From Polytrichum commune (lineage: Eukaryota > Streptophyta > Polytrichopsida > Polytrichales > Polytrichaceae), in assembly GCA_950295325.1 (NCBI GenBank), contig OX485806.1, positions 43,030,001 through 43,094,000 of the forward strand: a stretch of 64,000 bases of DNA. The letters run 5' to 3'. Positions 1 through 10,200 of this stretch are shown here, piece after piece. Each line of letters starts with the position of its first letter. Positions within the stretch are counted from its first letter, which is position 1. A program made the position numbers and the translations under genes. The notes beneath the pieces were generated by a model. That model worked only from the letters and a program-made list of their open reading frames with translations, was not told the origin of the DNA and searched no databases.

Positions 1-1100
1 AATTTTGACAATGAAATTGGCTCCAACCCAATCTTCTCGCCAACTGCATTAACGTCCAACAATATGTCTTTCCATTTTGTGCCTGTGGGAAGAACTTTCT
101 CCACAACCTTTTCACCGGTTGTGAGTGTGCGTGTTTTGTGCGGCATTGCATCAGCAAGGGGGACAATGATGGTTGCTAGAGTTGCCGTTGCTTGCCTTGT
201 TGCTTCCCTAGGTTTCTTTAAACCCACGTTCCCATGGTGACGGGACCGGCGGCCTTCCTTGGCATAAGCAGCTTGTCTATAGAAGTCCGCCTTCGACACA
301 CCGTAAATGGTGTACCATGCCTTACAACACACGTCTATGCTTTCAATGGTGATTACCTTGCGACCCGTCCCATTCACATGTATTGCCCTATGGACATCAA
401 GTTTTTTTGTGGATCTTAGACGAAAATCTCCAAGCCACATTTCTTCACGGATGGCCTTCAATTTATCCCTTGGAAACAATTGGCAACAACAATGCACACA
501 ACAATCCTTTGTGGCAACTTCTCTTATGGACTCCTCCCCAAGCAGCCTTTGACGTTTACAATCAGTTGCAGATGGAGAAGGACGTGCCACAGTATCGTAC
601 TTTCTTTGACCCTTGCGTGGCCGCATGTTTGATTGCATTTCCTTTTCGAGTTGCATGTGTCGTTGCTCATGTTCACGCAAGCTAACTCCATCAGTCGTGA
701 CATTCCTCAATGGCCACCTGCGGAGGGAGAACCTATGAGTGGGATCCACCTCAGAAGGAACGAGTGACTCCAATATGACAATCCCAACGTCCTCGGTGCC
801 AAGCGGATTTTGATCAATGCAATCTTGTGGATGGGTGTTACGACAGATACCCTCCGCCACAACAACCCCATTGTCATTAAGAAGTAACACATCCAAATTC
901 ACCCATGAAGCTCTTGAAAGCACGGCACACTCTGGAATGGGACAGTCCGGTACGGAACGCGAAGGTATATCGAAATGCTCTTCATCTGAACTCTCATCCA
1001 TAGTAGCCTCCCCGACAATGTCTAGCTCTTCCTCAGATGCAGATGGCCAAGTGGCCATGTCTTCTCCAGACGAATACCCTCTTCCAGTATACCCATCCAT
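1..1100 (-). CDS. Partial transposon-type ORF, hypothetical protein
   Basis: I do not recognise a defined family. Reading the minus strand from an ATG at 1100-1098, the frame stays open to the left window edge, about 366 codons, so the C-terminus is missing. The first ~75 residues are acidic. A cysteine-rich stretch (KDCCVHCCCQLFPRDK) lies near residue 200. A conserved-looking block follows with GRKVITIESIDVCCKAWYTI, RSRHHGNVGLKKPR and MPHKTRTLTTGEKV. From memory, such blocks occur in transposon-borne ORFs of non-seed plants ahead of an integrase-like core; that core would lie outside the window. There is no frameshift or stop in the visible part, unlike most other mobile-element genes here, so this copy may be young. 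The upstream region holds the 22-bp palindrome array. I am confident it is coding and unsure of function. Confidence 0.6.
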   Translation of the reverse strand, partial: MDGYTGRGYSSGEDMATWPSASEEELDIVGEATMDESSDEEHFDIPSRSVPDCPIPECAVLSRASWVNLDVLLLNDNGVVVAEGICRNTHPQDCIDQNPLGTEDVGIVILESLVPSEVDPTHRFSLRRWPLRNVTTDGVSLREHEQRHMQLEKEMQSNMRPRKGQRKYDTVARPSPSATDCKRQRLLGEESIREVATKDCCVHCCCQLFPRDKLKAIREEMWLGDFRLRSTKKLDVHRAIHVNGTGRKVITIESIDVCCKAWYTIYGVSKADFYRQAAYAKEGRRSRHHGNVGLKKPREATRQATATLATIIVPLADAMPHKTRTLTTGEKVVEKVLPTGTKWKDILLDVNAVGEKIGLEPISLSK

Positions 1101-1292
1101 TTTGCCTACACACATGAACATGGAACCTTGTAAAGAATTGACAAAAGCTATAGGGTCCAATAGAAAAACACGGAAACCTTATCATAACACATGTTGTATG
1201 AATATTATATCGATGGGTTCCAAAAAGATGGAGCGCACAACAGTTTATTCAGGATCCGTCTATGCACATCCCCATTGTGTGCATGAGGGTGG

Positions 1293-1648
1293 GTTTGGGT
1301 CGAGCAACCCAAACCTCGTGATAGGATGGGCCTGCTAATCCAGGCCCAACCCGTGACAGGGGTGGGTTTGGGTCGCTCGACCCAAACCTCACAATGGAGG
1401 TGTGTTTGGGTCGAGCGACCCAAACCTCACAATGGAGGTGTGTTTGGGTCGAGCGACCCAAACCTCATTACAGGATGGGCCTGCTAATCCAGGCCCAACC
1501 CGTGAGAGGGGGTGGGTTTGGGTCGAGCGACCCAAACCTCGTGACAGGATGGGCTTGCTAATCCAGGCCCAGCCCGTGATAGGGGTGGGTTTGGGTCGCT
1601 CGACCCAAACCTCACTATGGGGGTGGGTTTGGGTCGAGCGACCCAAAC
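1293..1648. repeat. Array of seven 22-bp palindromes with two spacer types
   Basis: Seven copies of a near-perfect palindrome start at 1293, 1366, 1404, 1442, 1516, 1589 and 1627. Each has two 10-base arms (GTTTGGGTCG and its complement CGACCCAAAC) around a 2-base centre (AG or CT). The first copy has one arm mismatch (GCAACCC). The spacers are of two kinds: about 51 bp containing a second small inverted repeat (GGGCCTG...CAGGCCC), or 16 bp (CTCACAATGGAGGTGT type). The order is P-long-P-short-P-short-P-long-P-long-P-short-P. The array lies 5' of the minus-strand ORF at 1-1100. Confidence 0.9.
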
Positions 1649-1659
1649 ATTCCGCAAAT

Positions 1660-3530
1660 TCCGCCTTAAATTGCGGTAATCTTCCATATTCAGCTACGTG
1701 GATACTAATTGGAAGAATTCAGGCCGTGCATGGCTGTTGTAATTAGCTACTCATCAACGGATGCATACACGAACCTTGCACTCCACCACTACTTGAGAGA
1801 GCTTGCAACCATTTCAGAATGGAGAGATGAGAAAAAAGGAGCAAAGTTTGGGGGGTTTGGTACTTTATACTACCCGCCTCCGCCTTGGCCTTCCTCTTTG
1901 GATCCCTTTCCCGCCCGAACGTAAACCCTAAACCTAAGTTCAAACCTTCTGACAGAATTTCCCGCTTCTTGTTGGTAATAGAGCATCCATATTTAGCTTG
2001 CCTCTTCGTGGCGCCAACCATCAAATGACCTTGGACAACTAACCTCCTAATTCCGCTATTAAATAACTACACAAAATATGATGTGTGGATTTGATTATAT
2101 GTAGTGTTGTTACCACCAGTGTCCGAAAAGTTTTTGAAGTTATTGAGGTTAATTGCCTACCTCTTTAAAAGGGCATAGGCTATTTCCCTCATGGCATAGG
2201 TTGCATCCTACAATATCAAATTTTTGTAAGTTGAAAACCTTTTGAGTTTTTAAGTTACCTGCCAATTGCCTTTAAAACTAATTTTTAGTAGGTTAAAATC
2301 CTTCATATCTTTTAATGTTGTAGGCTTTAAATTCAAAATTTGAGTACTAAGTGGTATCCTTGGCAGGAATTGAACCTGGCTAAGCCCTTCACCACGTTTG
2401 AAGGCCAAGGATTAACCAACTCCTTTTTAAAGAGTTGATTATAAGTTATGAAAGGTTGCTAAAATTCAAATGAGTTTAAGGGTGAAAGTCCTCACCATCT
2501 TCTGATTCAACCTCTATGCGGTGATGGGGCTTGGGCTGTGGTATTTGTAAAGATCGACGGGGAGGGAGTCAGGGCTATTATTGATATCCGCCTATGTGCC
2601 ACTCAAGAGCCCCGAGTATTAGCCTAAAGATATGTACTTAGGCCAACTAATTTCCCAATTTGAAGAAGGATGAATGGCTAAAATCCGCTCTTTTAAAAAC
2701 TTTGTAGGCAAAATTTCCTACATGTTTTTTACCACATAGGTTGATATCCTATGTTTTAAAATTGTCCATAGGCTCTTTGTCCTACACTTTCAAAATTTTA
2801 TAGGCTAAGTCACAAATTTTGTAGGCTGCATTTACACTAGCCTTAGGCTCTTGGCGGACTATGGTTACCACCCTTACATGCTCAACATTAATTTTCAATC
2901 CTATGACAGTTAGTGTTAGAAGTAAATGTGTTGCTACCTTCTACTCTCACGTATATTTCTTCTTTTCACATCCTTACTAACACTAAATTCAAACATGTCA
3001 ATGCCACATATTACTATAGCTTATATTTAATGTTTATTACTTTCATATGGTTATTGATATATTGTGTATTCACTTGTATTTAGTGTATCAAACACTAAAT
3101 ATCATACTTATTGTAGTTGTGTTTTGTACCTATAGTTTTTATTGATTTGGCTTGCCAAAAAAAATGTAATCAACTTTATTTGTTTTAACAAATGTTTGAT
3201 GAAAAATCTAAACATATATAGTTGTATCTATTCAATGCAAGTTGAGCAGAACATGTCCTTAAATACATGTTGGTGTGTTCTAGTGTCACTACACTAAATA
3301 AGATATTTAGAGATTTATACACTAAATATGAACGCATCTACGACGTAACATAACATACATAACAAACATAACATGAAATGTAACCAACGTTCATGTTCAT
3401 GAATTAGACTATTGTGATATCTATATACATTTGTTTTTAGAACCACAAGCGACTTGGCCCCCTCATTTGACCTATGCGCCATTCATTTATGGCTTCGAGT
3501 GCAACAAGACACATTTATATACCCTAAACC
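1660..3530. other. AT-rich DNA without recognisable gene
   Basis: I see no sustained coding frame. Between about 2150 and 2850 there are many degenerate copies of words such as CATAGGCT, GTAGGCT and TCCTAC, suggesting an old tandem or dispersed repeat. The stretch from 2860 to 3530 is plain AT-rich DNA with repeated ACACTAAAT words. Confidence 0.5.
2355..2432 (-). repeat. Possible tRNA-derived SINE head
   Basis: On the minus strand, GAGTTGGTTAATCC resembles an RNA polymerase III A box. GGTTCAATTCC, about 40 bases downstream, matches a B box (GGTTCRANTCC). The segment between and after them (ATCCTTGG ... CCAAGGATACCA) could form an acceptor-like stem. It is too short for an intact cytosolic tRNA, so a tRNA-derived SINE or tRNA fossil is the better reading. 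Confidence 0.3.
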
Positions 3531-3531
3531 C

Positions 3532-3553
3532 TAAACCCTACACCCTACACCCT
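3532..3553. repeat. Short degenerate telomere-like tract
   Basis: Three to four units of CCCTAAA / CCCTACA, matching the land-plant telomere repeat. It sits just left of a MITE insertion, so it is interstitial, not a chromosome end. Confidence 0.55.
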
Positions 3554-3576
3554 CGTAGTTGTTCAGGGTTGCTTCC

Positions 3577-4125
3577 CACGGGTAGGTCACTTAGTGCATT
3601 TTAAAAACGACGTGCGGCATAATATAGAGAGGATTGAAATCATTTGAAATAAAAATTATAAAGGAATTCCAAATAATGAAGGGGCCATTAAATGTAGACA
3701 ATCCCATTATAAGTAAGTTAGATGGACATAAAATGTGGGCCATTATTTTTTTGTAAAATTAATATAGGGGCTGAAGATAAGGTTCCTAGAAGGTATGTTT
3801 AGTATAATGTTTGCTATGGTCTCCTATGTGTTTTCTTCATAACTTTGTTTGCAATGATATTATTGTTTGCACCCTTCTTTGTTTCCATGGTTTCCCTTAA
3901 CAGGAAGTAGATTAGCTTTTATTACTTAAAAGGAATATAGAGTACAAAAAATTGCAGTGACTTGGACAATATAAGTAATGGAAGGGTGCAAACAAATGGG
4001 CCATTTTTGAAATTCAAGTAATTATAGGGAGGCTTTAATTCAACCCTTGAAGGTAAATAGCCCCAAAACAAAAAACCCTGAGCCGCACGTGGTGCACAAA
4101 AATGCCTTAGAGTGACCTACCCGTG
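3577..4125. mobile_element. MITE with ~43-bp TIRs and 8-bp TSD (copy A)
   Basis: The ends are inverted repeats: the left begins CACGGGTAGGTCAC and runs through ACGTGCGGC, and the right end is its complement with a few mismatches. The flanks TTGCTTCC (3569-3576) and TGGCTTCC (4126-4133) are an 8-bp target duplication with one mismatch. It has no coding capacity. A related copy lies inverted at 57049-57547 with a perfect 8-bp duplication. Eight-base duplications are typical of hAT elements; the long TIRs are less typical, so the superfamily is not certain. Confidence 0.85.
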
Positions 4126-4384
4126 TGGCTTCCATATAGAACACCATCTACTGTAATTTGTGCCTCATTTCCTAATAAGATATGTTGTTTAATATATGTG
4201 GAGGGATCATCCAACAACAAAGTGATTGCTTAAATGGCTTCATATAATGTTGAACTCCACATATTAGTATTTGATAGCTTCATATTTGTATACATGGTGC
4301 TTCTTTCATTTACTATCACTATATTCAATATTTGTAGACTTTATCTTGTCTCAACTAAATATATGAACAACAACAACATTGTCT

Positions 4385-4445
4385 AATGTTTGGGTCGTCC
4401 TACCTAAACCATCTTCATATGAGTTCTTAATTGGGTTCTTTAGCA
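4385..4445. repeat. Degenerate palindrome segment shared with 24.2 kb
   Basis: A decayed copy of the 22-bp palindrome (GTTTGGGTCGTCC-TACCTAAAC) is followed by ATATGAGTTCTTAATTGGGTTC. The same order of palindrome plus trailing sequence is found near 24222-24275, so this is a fragment of the same larger repeat. Confidence 0.5.
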
Positions 4446-4762
4446 AAAACACCCGCTTCAATATATTTGTATCTCATAAATATGTAAACTTGTAAATAAG
4501 TATGTTAATGTTCCATCATGCTATAAATCAAACAACATCTTTGTTGCTTTTCGCAAACAATAATGATATTAAGTTGTCAACACTTAATATTGCATAATTC
4601 CATATTATAATGAATGACACTACATAAACTTGTAAAATTAGATTTAGTTCAATGGTATGTGTTAACGGATCCATCGTAGGCTATAGCATTGTCCTTTACC
4701 AACAACCTTCATAGATAATTACAATATATAACTCGAAACCATTCATTGTGTAAATGGTTACC

Positions 4763-6307
4763 TGTGAGCCCAAAAGGGTGCCCACATTTAGTCTTAGACC
4801 CTTGAAACGTTAGTTGATGCACTTTGAAGTAGCATGTTACTTCACAAAAATATAAAAAGAGTGAAATGTTAGTCTTAGAAGTACCATGTTGTAAGAGGCT
4901 AGGATGTGAGTTGTTATTGTGTTTTTACCTTCGGAAGGATTTGAGTGAATGAGGATAGGTAAGGAGAACTTGGATTGAGTAGTTAGTGAGTAGGCTAGTA
5001 CAAATGGATGGAGACAACCAAAGTGACTCAAGAGGCAAGTGCATTCGAATTGGGATGAATGGAGGATCACATGGAGCGCACAAGTGGACCACCTCATCAT
5101 GGCCACTTAATGGGGGAGGCCCAAAGAAGAATGCAAGGTGGAGGATAAGCAAATTCTCAAAGCACCAATCAAATCACGAGTTAAGCATCGTGGTTTGAAT
5201 TAAGTGGTGAGCGACGATTTGGAAAAGTAAGGGGAGAAAGTTATGGCGGCGGAAAGCGAAGGAGGCTAAGTTTGGGTTGAAGCATCCCAAGTTTGGTAAA
5301 GTGTGGTAGGTAGAAAGCCAAGGCTAGTTAAATGTTCGAATTAGGATCCTTGTTGATCATTTGAGGGAGGAAGGCTTAGAAGATAGGATTGGCGCCTACT
5401 AAGTAGGAGGAAATCTCAAGGGCTTATCGTGAGCCTTGAGGGTGCTCACCCCCTCAAGCTTACTATATAATCCCTCATTCTTCCCTCACTCATCCTCTCT
5501 TTCCTTTGTGCTCCAAGGCACCCCACGAGTTATAAGTGTGGGTGTGGGAAGCCATATTGGAGCACATGTGTGTGCTTAGTTTTTAGTTTGAGAGCCAAGG
5601 CTTGTTAGCCTTGAAGAGGGCTTGACCTCTTGGTAGAATTAGTGTTGACGTGAAGGATTTTAAAGTTAATTCATGATTCCAATTTGTGGTACTTAAAGTT
5701 CATGTTTTGAATACACGTGGTTGTAAGTTCCATGTTTAAGAGTTGAGCACTTGATGTTGTGATGAGTGCAAAAATATACTTGTGTGGATTAGTTAGTCTT
5801 AGTGAAGTTAGGAAATTCTCTCTCCCCCTCTCCTCTCTAGGATTTTAGGATTTTAGGATTAGAGAAGAATTGTGTGATTAGAAAGGGGTTGTTAGTAGAA
5901 TTAGGGAAATTAGGTAGGAAGATTAGTTAAGGGCTTGAATAATTAGTGAGGTAGTTGGGGATTACAACTACAAAGTTGTGGGTTCATGAAGGAGCTGGGT
6001 TTATGAAGGAGCTGGGTTTGTTTAGTTAGAAAGTAAAGAGCTGGGTTTATGAAGGACCTGGGTTTGTTTAGTTAGAAGCTAAGGAGCTGGGTTCATGAAG
6101 GAGCTGGGTTTATGAAGGAGCTGGGTTTGTTTAGTTAGAAGCTAAGAAGCTGGGTTTATGAAGGAGCTAGTTAAATCCAAGACCACTTGAAGGGTGAACC
6201 TTGCACTATGGACTCATCCAAGTCCAAATCCAATACCGCGGAGGAATGTGAGCCCAAACCCACTACTCGGACTACGGACGCTTAAGGGTGGGGGGTTTGG
6301 CCTCACA
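4763..6307 (+). repeat. 5' LTR (1545 bp)
   Basis: The LTR starts TGTGAGCC and ends CCTCACA. A TATA box (TATATAA, 5464-5470) sits in a promoter-like context before a CT-rich segment. Near the 3' end (about 5983-6170) there is a short tandem array built on ATGAAGGAGCTGGGTTT and GTTTAGTTAGAAGCTAA words. It is identical to the 3' LTR except for a few single-base differences and the 477-bp duplication present only in the 3' copy. Confidence 0.95.
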
Positions 6308-6311
6308 TAAT

Positions 6312-6330
6312 TGGTGCGTCCGCCGGGAGC
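6312..6330 (+). other. Primer-binding-site region
   Basis: TGGTGCGTCCGCCGGGAG begins four bases after the 5' LTR. It resembles, with several mismatches, the tRNA-Asp-type primer site used by some plant gypsy elements. The position is right and the primer identity is inferred. The 900-base leader from here to 7217 has no other feature that I recognise. Confidence 0.5.
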
Positions 6331-7216
6331 GAAGCGGAAGGTAGTTATAAGACTTGGAGGCGACTAGGAGACTTGGAGGCAACTAGGAAAAATTGGAGAC
6401 ACAAACTTGAGAGAAGGGAAGGAGCACCCGAAACTCGGTAAGTATTCTCTCTTTGGGTTACATTTGAATTCATTGTATTTCAACTATTCCTTGGAATGAA
6501 TTGCATTGTCAATTACGCAAATTCATTTTTGAGGAAGGAGCGCGGCGAAGGTACGTCCTCAACCTTTTTGGGGATTTGCTAAGAACTTAAAAGGAACCTA
6601 TAACCGAGTAGCTCATTAAAACATTAGAGGGTAAATTCACCTTAGGACATTGAACTTTGACACTCACCTCGGGGTGAGTCTCAAAGTTTTGGGAGTTGTC
6701 ATTTCATGCTCTAGATTAAATTAATATTTCACAAAGTTTATGGTGTTGTTACATTGAGTCACGATTGAGGGGAGTGCTAACTCACAGGGGGATGCGATTG
6801 CTCAAGGTATGTTTATTTCTTCAAAGTGAACTCATTAACTAATTAAGGAATGCCTTTTGTACTCGTGATTGTTGTTATCCGTTGTAGAGGGTAATTCCCG
6901 AATTGTGGATGGTGTGAGAAGTTGAAGGGTGAAGCCTCGACTTTTAACATAATCTACTCGGAAGGTCACCCCCTCACAATCGGTATTGTGGTGAGTGTTA
7001 ATTTGCGGGAAGGTGCGGAGGTGATGCTCCGACTTAACCAAAAAATTAACATGAACATGCCTATCCCCTATTGGGATTCTTTCACCTAAGTGGGCTTGCA
7101 GGTTCTTTTCCTCACCTCCTAAAAAAATTATAACCACACCAAGACAAGTGAAAATATTAAGAGGGGAATTGCTAGGATTATGTGTGGTCAAGTGAGGGTC
7201 GATCGATTCTTATGGA

Positions 7217-10200
7217 ATGCAAGGTAGGACTCGCTCACAAAAACCAAGTTTGATAGTAGGACTAGAGAAATCTACTCGAAAGAGGCGGTCCTCTAAAATC
7301 AGTGATAGATTAGAACAAGATAATGTTAGAATAGAGAGTTGTTTGAACGTCGAACCTAGGACTAGGTCAATTCTAGACACCTTAGAACTTGGAGCTCAAC
7401 TTGAAGAGGAGATCACTCCCTCCAAATTGAGTGGTGAAACTTCTTCGGAAAATTACACACTTAGAGAAGAATTCCCGGTAGAAGTTGATAGGGGATTGTT
7501 GAATAGTTCACCGGTCACCATGGCCGAGGAACGGGGGATGGATCCACCACCCATACCCCCAATTCCGCCCATACCTCCTATACCTCCAATAGACCCATTG
7601 GTTAGGCCAAGAGGCCTACCAATTGTGGTTCCACAAAATTTAGCGGCGATGGATATGCCATCTCATCTCCCTAAATTTTATGGGACCAAGGATGAGGACC
7701 CCTCTCGGCACATGGAACGGTATATCGAACGGTTGGCTAGCTTCCTCATAACCGACCCGGGTTATTGGTTAGTGTGGTTTCCTACCACTCTAGAGGGGGA
7801 AGCCTATGAATGGTATCGGGATCATGCCGAGGGACATTTTAGGGGATGGGAACAATTACAAAGGGAGTTTCTTAACGAATTTAGGCCGGAAGTGGGTCAA
7901 AGTACCGCATTAAGGGCATTGTCGTCATTGAAGCAAGGAAGGGAGGAAGAAATTTCGGCTTACATTAGGAGGTTTGATTTAGTGTGCACTAGATTTGTGG
8001 GTACCATGCTCAACGACGACACGCTAAAGCAATTTTTCATTCAAGGGTTTTTTAAGTCCGGAACTATTAGGGGTGTTCTAGAAAGGAATCCCTTGACCTT
8101 GGCGGATGCCAAGCGTGCGGCTAGAGATATTGAAAACTTGGATAAAGATCACGAAAGGCTATGGAGAAGGGAGGATGAATTGATCCCACAATTCATCCCC
8201 ATACGCCCTAGGGTGGTAGCGGTAGAACCCGCTAAGTATGAGAACCAAATTCCATATGCCATTGTGGACACCGGTCCCCGACCTTTAGCGGTTAGGGAAC
8301 CGGCACCTCTTTTGGCACTACCGGCCCCTAGAACGGATCCACACTTGGAGGAGGTTGAGAGAAGACTAGGTGCTAGCCAACTAGGATTCCAAGAGGCTAT
8401 GATAAAACAAATGCAAAGCCTCACGGATCAAATGTCATTAATGATCCGGAGTCAACAACCGGGGCCTCCACCCCCGGTTGAGTCGGGTAGGCATTCTTCC
8501 GGATTATGGTGTGTCCAATGTGGCCAACCGGGCCACACGCGTCAATTTTGTAGAAGTGGACAAAACCGTGACCAAAGAGGAAACGGTAACCCACCTCAAC
8601 AAAATCAACGAGGTCAAGCGCCACCTCACTATGGAAATGGAAGCAATAGAGGACCACAACCTAGAGGGCAAGGTGGCCAAAATTTAGAGAAGAAGGAATT
8701 TCATCCCTTTTGTGGAAGGTGGCACGCTCAAGGACAATGTTGGTCCGAAGGTCAAGAGTTTAATTGTAGCAATTGTGGAGGAAGTCATCCCTCGGATACG
8801 TGTCGCCAACCGGACAAAATAATTAATGTCCCTTACCCGGTGGCTAATCCACAACAACAAGCAAGGGATAATATGCGAGGTGCTAGGCCACAAGGAGTAC
8901 CGGCCAATGAACTTAGGCCACCTAACTTATACTATGACCATAGTAATGCTAGGCAAACTTTTCATCCACCGGCGGGCTTGCAAACTACAACCGGTTACAT
9001 TCCAATACAAAATAGACAAGGAGTTCCACCTAATGGTAGTAATGGGAGACAAGCGCCTCCAACGGATCCGGGACCATCTAACTCCCAAGATGTTAGGTTC
9101 ATGGATGGAGTGTTGGAGGCCACATGTGATGACATGCTTCCTCTCCCAACGAGAATTGGAGAGGAGCAAAATCAATGGCCTCCTCACACCAATGCTATTA
9201 CATATGAGTTAGTGAAGGGTAAGGGTGTGGTTGAAGAAGCACCTGCACTAGCGGTAACTACTAGGGCTAGGAGAGGGGATGCCTCGTTGGAGGTAGGAAT
9301 AGGAGAGCAAGGAAATTACTCTTCGGATGAAGAGATTAATCTCTCCGAGTTGGATAGGGTAGCTAGAAGAGCTACTAAGGATGTGGAGAGGGAAAATATA
9401 ATTTTACAAGATAGGGAGAGGACTAATGCGGTACATGACTTGGATAATAGCGATGTGGGTGAATGGGAAGGACCGGGGGTTCCCGTAGACAAATTCGACG
9501 TAGTGGGTAATTCTAAGGTGGAAAGATCTACCGGGTACGACTTGTGGGCGGACCTTAGTACACTCAAGGCGGATATTACTTTCGGCCAACTATTGGAAAT
9601 TTCACCCACGGCAAGGAAAACATTAAAGGAGGGAATGCCGGTACACAAGAGGATGAGGAAGGTGAAAGCTAAAATAGCCGCTAGGATCCAATCACAAGGT
9701 GGAAGAGACGTGAAAGCTATAGAAATAGAAGTTGTTATAGTAGATAAGGTGGTTCCTAATGTGCTAGTCGACGGAGGGAGTAGTCTAAATATACTACCGG
9801 AGGATACTATGAAAAAATTGGGACTTGGACTCACGGGGCCTTCACCTTTGGTCATAAATATGGCAAATCAAAGTTCGACTACGCCTTTGGGGATGATCAA
9901 GGATTGTAGAATGACTACGGGAGGTGAGGAGTACTTGGTCACCTTCCATGTCATTAAAATGCACTCCAACAAGGACACCTTCCCCATTTTGCTAGGTAGG
10001 CCTTGGTTGCGGATGGCGAATGCTATGGTCAATTGGGGTGGACCTAAACCATCCATCACTTATGGTCCGGAGGGTAATAGGGTCATAGTGTCCATTGGTT
10101 CATTAGAAGGATGGATGAAGAAGGAGATGTATTTGCCATTGGAGAAGGAAATTGATGACTTAAACGAGAATGAGATTGGCAAGGCATTGGTGGGAGTCGT

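Noticed and set aside
1293-1648. CRISPR-like appearance of the palindrome array
   Set aside because: Spacers are near-identical copies of two types, the setting is a plant genome with introns, and no cas-like gene is present.
1205-1687. Minus- and plus-strand frames encoding repeated WVERPKPT / FGSSDPN peptides
   Set aside because: They are translations of the palindromic repeat only and have no other coding support.
2355-2432. A functional tRNA gene
   Set aside because: Box-like motifs are present, but a full cloverleaf with anticodon arm could not be drawn; kept only as a possible SINE head.
3532-3553. Chromosome end (telomere)
   Set aside because: Only a few degenerate units, flanked on both sides by ordinary sequence and a MITE.
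4837-5198. Short frames repeated in both LTRs (also 12911-13749)
   Set aside because: They lie in LTR sequence on both strands, and duplicated frames simply follow the LTR copies.
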